A DNA stretch of 64,000 nt, from the NCBI GenBank assembly GCA_035236585.1, contig CP141136.1, positions 31,766,949 to 31,830,948 of the forward strand. The letters run 5' to 3'. Positions 53,730-64,000 of this stretch are shown here, piece by piece. Under the pieces are notes generated by a model. It saw nothing but the letters and a program-made list of their open reading frames with translations, did not search any database and was not told the DNA's origin. This DNA is from Warburgia ugandensis. Its lineage: Eukaryota > Streptophyta > Magnoliopsida > Canellales > Canellaceae. The position numbers and the translations under genes are program-made. The stretch's first letter is position 1. Every line of letters begins with the position of its first letter.

Positions 53730-55272
53730 TCTTTTGCTAATATTTTTAGTGATGAATATTATGTTTTGTATTGTTGATGGACCACTATAATATGAGCTTG
53801 TATATCAAATGTTTTGCTAGTGTCTTTGGTGATGAATAATATATTTTAACTTTATTTATGGACTGCAATAATATGAGAATGTCTAGCAAGTCTTTTGCTA
53901 ATGTTTTGGTGTAGAATAATATGTTTTATGTATGCTAGTGGACTGCTACAATAGGAGCATGTCTATCAAGTCTTTTGCTAATGTTTTTGGTGATGAATAA
54001 TATGTTTTATATTTGTTTCTACACTGCTATAATATGAGCATGTCTAGCAAGTCTTTTGCTAATATTTGCGGTGAAGAATAATATATTTTATATTTGTTTG
54101 TGGACTGCTATAATAGGAGCATGTCTAGCAAGTCTTTTACTAATGCTTTTAGTGATGAATGATGCTTTTTAATTAGGTTTATAAACTGCCACTATATGAG
54201 AATGTATAGCGGGTTTCTTCCTAACATTTTTAGTGAAAAACATCTAATTTTTAAAGTGTTTATGGGCTGCTACAGTATGTGAAAGTATAGCAGGTTGTTT
54301 GGATTATATTTTTATAGAATACTATGTGTTTTATGCATCTTCCTGGGCTGCTGTATTATATGAATGTATAGCAAAACATTTAGCTAAGTTTGGGTGAAAC
54401 ACTATGCATTTTATACATGTCTATGGCCAGCTATGGTTTTATGAATGTATAGCAGAACTTTTGGCCTAGTTTTTGGTATGTTAATGGGCTGCTAAATTAT
54501 GTGGGTGCATAATAAAACATTTGAACTAGTTTTTTATGAAAGACAACGAATTTTGATATGTCTATGGACTGCTATAGTACATAGATGTATAGCAGGTCAT
54601 TAGAAAACTAGTCTTTTGCTAATGTTTTTGGTGATGAGTAATATGTTTTATATTTGTTTATGGACTGCTATAATCAGAGCATGTCTAGCAAGTCTTTTGC
54701 TAATATTTTCGTTGAAGAATAATATATGTTATATTTGTTTGTGGACTGCTATAATAGGAACATGTCTAGCAAGTCTTTTGCCAATGTTTTTAGTGATGAG
54801 TGAGGCTTTCTAATTAGGTTTATAAACTGCCACTATATGAGAATGGATATCGGCTTTCTTCCTAACATTTTTAGTGAAAAACATCTAATTTTTGAAGTGT
54901 TTATGGACTGCTACAGTATGTGAAAGTAGAGTAGGTTGTTTAGATTATATTTTTATAGAAAATTATGTGTTTTATGCATGTTCATGGGCTGCTATATTAT
55001 ATGAATGTATAGCAAAACATTTAGCTATGTTTTGGTGAAACACTGTCCATTTTATACATATCTATGGGCTGCTTGGTTTATGAATGTATAGCAGAACTTT
55101 TAGCATAGTTTTGGGTGAAAAATGATTAGTTTTTGGTATGTTAATGGGCTACTAAATTATGTGGGTGTATAATAAAACATTTGACCAAGTTTTTTGTATG
55201 AAAGACAGCGAGTTTTTATATGTCTATGGGCTGCTATAGTACATAGATGCATAGCAGGTCATTTGACAAAGT
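53730..55272. repeat. Array of about 20 monomers of an 80-bp repeat with higher-order duplication
   Basis: Monomer starts at 53730, 53810, 53891, 53971, 54052, 54133, 54214, 54295, 54375, 54457, 54518, 54597, 54612, 54693, 54774, 54855, 54936, 55017, 55096, 55177 and 55259, with a period of 80-82 bp apart from one shortened unit (61 bp) and one cut short (15 bp). Shared core: GGACTGCTATAATATGAGCA, TGTCTAGCAAGTCTTTTGCT and a TTTTAGTGATGAATAATATG block. 53971-54611 and 54612-55272 contain the same eight monomer types in the same order. It does not encode protein. The family is unknown to me. Confidence 0.9.
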
Positions 55273-56433
55273 TTTCTAAGTTAAAAAATGAGTTTTTGAA
55301 CTAGTTTTGGAATGTTACTGATTATGGGTTATAGCTTGAAAAGTTTGGATCTTTATGAGTCCTAAAGAGACATGTTTTTTATGTACTAGACTATTAATAC
55401 ATATGGTATATGGCTGGACATTTTGAACAATAAATTAGAATTTAAAAGCCATTCATGGGTGTGTTGTGGATTGCTAAATGATGTAATTTATCCTTAAATA
55501 TTTAATCGAATGTTTTGGAGGAAAACAATGAGTAATAAATGTATTTTTTTGCTGCTTTATGTGTTCTATAAGAGATGTTTAGGGGCAGCCATAAATTATA
55601 ATTTTTTATCTACAATAAGAGTTGTTTGGAAAGTATAAGTTATTTTCATCTTGTTGCATAAGAGATTTGCTTAGAAATACCCCCAATTTTGATATTTTCA
55701 CTATAGGCTATTGAGCCTAAGAATACTATGCTAAGAGGTTAGACATGTTGGCCTCCCAATCCCTGACCACTTTAGGTGGAATGGTATCCCGAGCCAGGAG
55801 TGACATATTTTTTGGTTGGTGGTGGATTTCACTATAGGTGACTCACGATACCCTTCTGAGACAGCCATAAGCTCTATGAGGATGAGATGGGAGTCCCTCT
55901 ATAAGATACTGGAGAGCACATGACAGTAAAGGTGACATCAGTATAGGTATTCCATGACATGTATAGTCAAGCTATATAAGTACACAATCTCATGTATAAA
56001 CATGTTAAATGGAGCCAATTCGTCTCCATAGATACTTGAGTGTGTCTTTTTATCTGATTCTTTTTATCGTTTACGAATATGTTCAAATTATAAAGTTTTA
56101 TACCCTTACTAATGTGAAACTAGAGTTAACTTATAATCATGATTCTATGTTTTTCTCATGAATGCAATCTCATTTTCACCCACAAAAGCAATAGTTTGCT
56201 TAGATACAGTATCCTATTTATAATATCTCATATCATAAGAATAGGAGCTTGAAGGAATAGTAGCTTCACTAGGCAACGATAAGGCATATAATACTTTGCT
56301 TAGTTGATGTGAGGACCAATTGCCAAGATGTCTTTATATTTGTTTTTAAGTTTAAGGCTATTGAATGTAAAGCATTTGTGATGCTATTTCATTGTTGGAT
56401 GTTTATTTTGTGGTTAATTGAATTATATGTGGC
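55273..56433. other. Intergenic, no gene seen
   Basis: AT-rich and without a recognisable coding or repeat element. It separates the 80-bp array from the LTR element. Confidence 0.4.
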
Positions 56434-58390
<1,957 letters not shown>

Positions 58391-60026
58391 CCCTTAACTA
58401 ACATTTTGCTAGTTCTAAGCAAAATATTCAAAAAACCAAATCACAAAATTCCAAAAATTATTTTCAAGTCAACTTTACTTTTTCCTTAAATAATTATCTT
58501 CAATAAATCTATCAACTTTAGCATCCTAATAAAAATGAACGAAGAATTCAAAACTCTACATATATATTAAAAATATTCCACTTAAGCTCAAATCTCATAG
58601 TGAGTGTGTGTAGTAAACATATGCAATAATCCTTATCCATTAGTAGACTTCTAACTTTTGAACGCCATCTAAAATATATTTTGACTTCAATCCTTACAAA
58701 TGACATACACTCAGAAATAGAATCTCTCAAATTAAAGGTTTAAATCATATCTCTCATTTAAATATGTAAGAGAGTAAATAAAAGCAAATTTATCTCACAT
58801 ATTCTTATCAAGAAACGGGAGTTACTAAAGAATTTAGTTTTGATCTCTTTAGAATGGATAAGATGTCATTACCTTTTAATACTTAGAAATACTATTATTT
58901 AAATCCTATCTTATCATGTTCTCACTATGTTTATCCTAAAATCAATAGATCTTTAAGTAGGACGAAACATAGGCTTAGGACAGGGTACAAAAGAAAGAGT
59001 ATTCAAATTTTCTTAAAAATTTAATAGAGGTCTTCTTCTAAAGTTAACAATTCTTCTTTACTTTGCTGCCGAAAGTGAATATTTCTTTTTCCACTTTTTT
59101 GCATTGTTCAAACTTTTTTTTTCAACACTTTTCTTTCTTTTCAACACTTTTGAATCTCTTTGAAGAACATTTCTTTTCTTGATATTCAGTTTTCTACTCT
59201 CAAGGTATTTCTTCATTCATCTCTAACTTATTTTAGAAGAAGATAAGTAATGGTTGTATTATACTAAGTTAATATGAGTAAAGGTGATTTTGGGTGAGAA
59301 AAGAAAAGGCTTATATAAAAGGCTTAGATTGGCTAACTAATGGTAAAAATATTTTTGGATAGGCTTTATATCTCTAGGTTAACAACAGGATGCCTAAATC
59401 ATTTTTAGGATTTCCTATAGTCAATCAGATTCAATGAACTTTTAGAATTTTAAAGACGATATTCTAATAATTCAGGTAATTAGTCAAACTTAAAAATTGG
59501 TGGGATCAAATTTAGACTAGGCACATCGAAGAAAATTAGGAACATTTATAATATCTTAAAAAAATTGAATGGCTCTAAAACTCACTTAAGTTATAGGTCC
59601 CCATTAACTTTCTTCAGGATCTCTAAGTTATAACTACTTATCAATTTAAACCTTGTATATACAACTACATATACAGATGTGATTTGAGACTTAGCTTTCT
59701 TAGAATACTTTAGAAAATGAGTAAAATAAGAAATTATCTAGACTATACTTTAAAAAAATCCAATTCTCATCATAGTATAGGAATTAACCTAATTTTTTTA
59801 ATTTTTTTAAATTAAGGAAAGCAGCTAAAGAAAACTAAAAAAACTAGAATTTTTTAGAATTCTACACTCTAACCTAAAATAAATATTGTCCTTGACATTT
59901 AAAAAGTAGGATGATGATAATGCATTGAGAAATAAAGAAATGGGAGATATAGAAAAGAGAAGTTATGAAAAAAAAAAACTATATTACCTAATTATTACAG
60001 ATGGAAAATTTTTAGAGGAAATTTTT

Positions 60027-60311
60027 TTACTGGGTTTGAAACTTCCTTGGGTCCCATACAAAAAGACCTAGACAGGCCTCTGAAAAGGAAACGTGAGCAA
60101 ATTTATCTTGCAATTTTGAATTTTTCATTTTATCACAAGGCAAGGTAAATATGTCTCTAGGCTGCTTCTCATAATTAGAGACAATTGTGGGAGCTTGATG
60201 CAACCTTTGTGGAAATAGAGCAAGGATGTCACCTAGCTTAATCGGAAGAACATCTTCCTTAACAACAAATTTATCTCTTTTTCTATCAGGTTTGGGTACT
60301 CTCTCAGCCAT
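60027..60311 (-). pseudogene. Open frame downstream of gag, unknown
   Basis: 94 codons, MAERVPKPDRKRDKFVVKED at the start. It lies at the 3' side of gag within the minus-strand element. I do not recognise a domain; it might be a further gag or spacer product, or a chance frame. Confidence 0.35.
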
Positions 60312-60479
60312 TTTAGGACCAAATTCTCAATTGTTTTCCCATTATGAATAATGGTAATTACCTTTGTTTATTCCATGTTTGTAAATAAAGAATTAATCTC
60401 ACCTACCACATTCGTATCATCATGGTTTTCATTTGGTGGGATAGGACATTACCCTTTATAAATGGTTTGCATCATTTGA

Positions 60480-61560
60480 GACATCATGTTCTTCAATTCA
60501 GTCATGGATTCTGTATTCTCTTTTAATTGAGCTTTAATTTGAGCAATATTCCTCCCCTAATATTGCATGGATTGGTGAAAGTTATCCTCCACTTCCCTCT
60601 TAGGTGGAGGAAGGTAAGGTCCAAGAGTAACTGGCCCTTGTGGCGGTTGGTAAGGGTGCATTGGGCCTTATGTGAGACATTGACATAATATCTATTTCTG
60701 CAATTGAAATTAAGATGATTACTCTAGTTGGGATAATATGTCATTGAAGATGGGGGAAAAGGTTGCTCATACAAATGTGTCTTTCATGAAGCACATCCTG
60801 AAATGCAGGAGCAATGGGACATTCTTGAGTGGGGTTGTATTACTTTCACAAATATCACATACTATTAGACTTTCTTAGAGGAAATTTTTTCCATTTCCAT
60901 GGCTCAACTGTTCTAGCTAGGAATGCTATTTTAGTATTCATATCATCTTTTTCATTCATAGCATATATGCCTTCCCTAGCGGATGTGGTGGTGGACTTGG
61001 GCTTGTTTGTGTAACCTACTTTTATCTAATCAGCCTAAGTTTGTGCATTCTTTACTAGCCATTCCAAATGCTCTTGCACCTCTTTAGGTTGTTTATTTAA
61101 GAAATTTTCATTGCACATCATTTCAACAAATTAGCTCATATAAGAATTAAATCCTTCATAAAAGAAGCTAATGATATGCCAAAGTTTGTATCCATGATGT
61201 ATATAAGTTAACAATAATTCCTTGAATCTTTCTCAGCACCCATCTGGGTAAAATTCATTATATTTCGAAAAAGTGTATTTCTCTTATGTATAGGAAAGAG
61301 CTTATTCAAGACCTTCCTAGTTATTTCTTGCCATGTTCATATGGAACATGCTGGCAATGAATGAAAACACATCTTATATTTTTCCTTTAAAGAAAAAGAA
61401 AATAGTTTAAGTCTTACCATGTATAATTTGATGTTTTGTATATGTTGGGTCATGCATACTTCATCAAATTCTTTTAAATGCAGGTAAGGACTCTCACTAT
61501 CCAACCTGCAAAATTTAGAAAGTAATTAAATTACTCCCACCTCTAAGTCAATTATATCAG
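60480..61560 (-). pseudogene. Ty3-type gag remnant of the gag-only element
   Basis: The minus-strand translation gives SESPYLHLKEFDEVCMTQHI, MVRLKLFSFSLKEKYKMCFH, SLPACSI, TWQEITRKVLNKLFP, RNTLFRNIMNFTQ, FKELLLTYIHHGYKLWHIIS, FFYEGFNSYMS and FVEMMCNENFLNKQPKEVQE. This is the retrotransposon gag domain in order. A further piece, FHQSMQY then NIAQIKAQLKENTESMTELK, matches the helical region after it. Stops and a small deletion break the frame. Confidence 0.8.
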
Positions 61561-61606
61561 CATTTGGAGGCAAAAGTATACATGAAAGTGTGATGGTATA
61601 ATTAGG

Positions 61607-61951
61607 CTATAAATAGTCTCTTAGTGTTTTTCCCACAAGGATTTTGGTTATGCCAATTATCCTCATGTGTTCTAAGTTGGTCCTATTCCCTGTTATATTT
61701 GCTTCTCCTATTTCCATGTGGTAAAGAATGATTCCTCCATGGTTGTATATTTCATTAAATAGAGATGGAGAATCATTAGCATCAAAGAGAGGATTACTCA
61801 TCCATGAGGAAACATTATCATTATTTAGGATGAGAGATGGTTTATCATTATTAAAAAGGGGACTATTTCTCCATAGAGAAATATCTTCTCTATTAATGTT
61901 AGGGTGTAAATTACCCTTTTGATCAATGTGTAAAATTTTCATCGAATGCAA
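61607..61951 (-). pseudogene. N-terminal part of gag
   Basis: 114-codon frame upstream of the gag domain, with acidic and asparagine-rich text (LILNNDNVSSW, NPLFDANDSPSLF). It sits where the gag N-terminus should be, but the frame does not join the domain without a shift. Confidence 0.45.
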
Positions 61952-62679
61952 CAGACCATGTCTTTTTTAATATTCATTCATTTATTTATTTTGTTCAAAA
62001 AAATTACCCTAAATGATGTAACCTAAATTCCTAGAATGATACACAAACAAAGGACAAAATAAAATAATCCTTGAGGCTAACAAGCAACAATATTTTGATT
62101 TTCTTGAATTTTTGTGGGGCTAATGCTTTTAGATTAGCCTAATTTAATGCTCCTCTCCTATTTTAGATTTGACTACTATTTACCAATTGGGTTCTGCTCT
62201 AAAGTAATTAATATAATCCTTGTGTCAGGAGGCATTTCAACCTCAACAGACATTAACAAGAAACGTAGGAAAATCACTTGGATTTTGAGACACCTACTAC
62301 TCACTATCCTAGATAAGATCTTCTCGTACAAGGGTATGACTGTTTACATTCCACTCCACTTTTAGGTTACAATGGTCCACCCTTGACTTGTATTATTACA
62401 ATCCTTTTAAATAAATTATGATTAATAAAAAATACAATGTTTCCTCACTACAATTTACTCAAAATAAAAATTTGACTATCCTAATTGAAGTCCTCCTCAA
62501 ATTCCTCTTTCTTCTAATTTTTTGTAAAATAAAAATAGCAATAAGTACCAAAATTCAAAAAATATAGTGATTATGAGCAAAGAAAAATTGAAAATGCACC
62601 CAAAAATGAAAATAATGCTAAATAATGTAATTCCTAAAATTTTTAATTTTTTATTAAATTTTATGGAAATCCATTGCAG

Positions 62680-62699
62680 GTCCTCATCAATGATGCCAA
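62680..62699 (-). other. Primer-binding site of the gag-only element
   Basis: The minus strand reads TTGGCATCATTGATGAGGAC. Plant Ty3 elements of the Tat/Athila kind commonly use TGGCGCCGTTGCCGGGGA. The copy here fits if the CpG-rich positions changed to A or T, which is the usual outcome of cytosine methylation and deamination. Confidence 0.65.
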
Positions 62700-62704
62700 A
62701 AACT

Positions 62705-64000
62705 TGTTGATTATTTTATCACAATTTCACGGGCTATTATAGTGCAGCAGATGCAAGTACAAGTCGATCCCACAAGGACTCAACTTAAAAAGATGTAGTT
62801 TAAATAAAATTTAATTGTCTAAAAATTAATAGAAATGACAAAAATTAAATAATAATGAACTGTAAACTAAAATCTATTTAACCAATGAAAATTACAGAAA
62901 TCCAAATTCAAAAATATAAAAAATTAACTAAAAGAATAAAATCTACTTCCCTAGATTATATATGTCAAAATTCTTCAAATATGATATCATGAACATCGAT
63001 CAGCCTTCATTTATCTCTCATTGATACTCCTGATTAAAGATCCAATGATTAGATTGAGTATGATCCCTAAATTTTAGATGGTCTGGGCTAAAGAATAATT
63101 TTGGGTTTTGGATGGCTTAGATCAAGTTTCTGATTTTTAGATTGAAGATCAAGGATTGTGAATCAACTAGGAGATATCCTACGAACAAGATTTGAAGGTT
63201 AATTGGAATTCTGATGAGAAATAGATCAGAAATTAAAGTGATCTGTTTGTTAAAGCTAAACCATTGATTACATTTAAGCTTTAATAAAATAGCCTTGGAT
63301 TACACAGTTCTTAGATAGATAGAACAAGGATAAAGCAAATCTCGAATAAGAAAAGGATATAGATGTAATTAAATTAGGGACACATAAGGAATTTTATTTA
63401 AATGTTAAAGGATAAAAATGGGATTTTATTCATTTTTTTTTTCTAATTTTAATGGAAAAATAGAGGGGATGCTAATAGAAGAGGAAGACAACATAGAGGG
63501 GAGAGATATGCAGGGAAGAGGGGAGAAGGAGAAAAAGAGAGAAAACCCAAGTCTGGTTTTCTCCTCTTGAGCACGTAAGAGCTAACTGGTTAAGATTAGT
63601 TGGTGATAGAGGAGAAGAAATGAGAGAAAGAAGGGCTGGCATAGTCTAGCATTGGTTTTGATCCGTATCGCATCAATGAAGTGGAATAGGGATGTTGCCA
63701 GCTTCGCTGACGATGGGAATGATGGGAGAGGAGAAGGCCAGTTTGTCTGCCAAACCGTCCCTCCTCAAGTAGGTGGCTTGCCATTGATTTCTACTACTTA
63801 CGCCATGCTATGTTGGTATTGGCTTGTAGAGATGAGGGAGAGGTGATTGAGAGTGTGGTCAGCATGTGCGATGAACAGGGAGAGAGAAGGAGAGAGAGGA
63901 TAAGTGGTGAATGGGAGTGATGCTAGGTGGTGCTGTGAGGGAAGGGAGGTTGTAGGAAGTGGAGCAGAAGGATTTCCTGTCACAAATAGAGCTCTTGTAG
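62705..64000 (-). repeat. 5' LTR of the gag-only element, partial
   Basis: First 1,296 bp of the right LTR, parallel to 56434-57690 or so. The window ends before its (GA)n region. Open frames at 63596-63983 are LTR sequence. Confidence 0.75.

Noticed and set aside
53730-55272. CRISPR-like array
   Set aside because: Monomers are about 80 bp, tandem without unique spacers, AT-rich and in plant DNA.

Overview
The window is nuclear DNA from a flowering plant with a large, retrotransposon-rich genome. The evidence is two plant-type spliced genes with GT-AG introns, Copia and Ty3 LTR retrotransposons, RTE-type LINEs, about ten copies of an Au-type tRNA-derived SINE, and very long (GA)n, (CT)n and (CA)n tracts. 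I cannot name the species. The introns of 12.6 and 15.9 kb point to an expanded genome.

Only two protein-coding genes can be supported, and they converge tail to tail. The first, on the + strand (18221-36659, four exons), encodes a 756-residue GINT1-type glucosamine inositolphosphorylceramide transferase. This Golgi enzyme has an N-terminal five-bladed-like domain, three hydrophobic segments and a C-terminal GT64 domain with an intact DDD motif. Its coding sequence is intact, but exons 2 and 3 are 15,853 bp apart. The second, on the - strand (52126-38912, two exons), encodes a 196-residue single-RRM protein resembling Arabidopsis At1g27050. Its exons are 12,624 bp apart, and that intron holds a whole Copia element, which in turn carries a LINE and a SINE. 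The genes are about 2.25 kb apart at their stop codons, with one Au SINE between them.

Layout. 1-714: left-cut end of a minus-strand LTR retrotransposon (gag start, primer-binding site, LTR). 2028-3399: LTR-like copy related to the element at the right end. 9049-12874: a 3.8 kb solo LTR with a perfect 5-bp target duplication. 13697-16020: decayed minus-strand Copia pol, interrupted by a 645-bp solo LTR and bordered by a head-to-head pair of Au SINEs. 18221-36659: GINT1-type gene; its giant intron 2 holds an LTR, SINEs, a 5'-truncated LINE, tandem duplications and MITE-like DNA. 38912-52126: RRM gene; its intron holds the Copia element 40784-48131 with nested insertions, a second SINE type and a 200-bp tandem duplication. 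52572-52602: a 31-bp LINE tail with a perfect 13-bp target duplication. 53353-53583: 124-bp tandem duplication. 53730-55272: about 20 monomers of an 80-bp repeat with a higher-order duplication. 56434-64000: a gag-only LTR retrotransposon on the - strand, cut by the window end.

The two genes have no obvious functional link; one makes sphingolipid head groups and the other probably binds RNA. The main biology is how much mobile DNA both genes tolerate inside introns while keeping intact exons. I found no CRISPR, operon, tRNA gene or rRNA gene.
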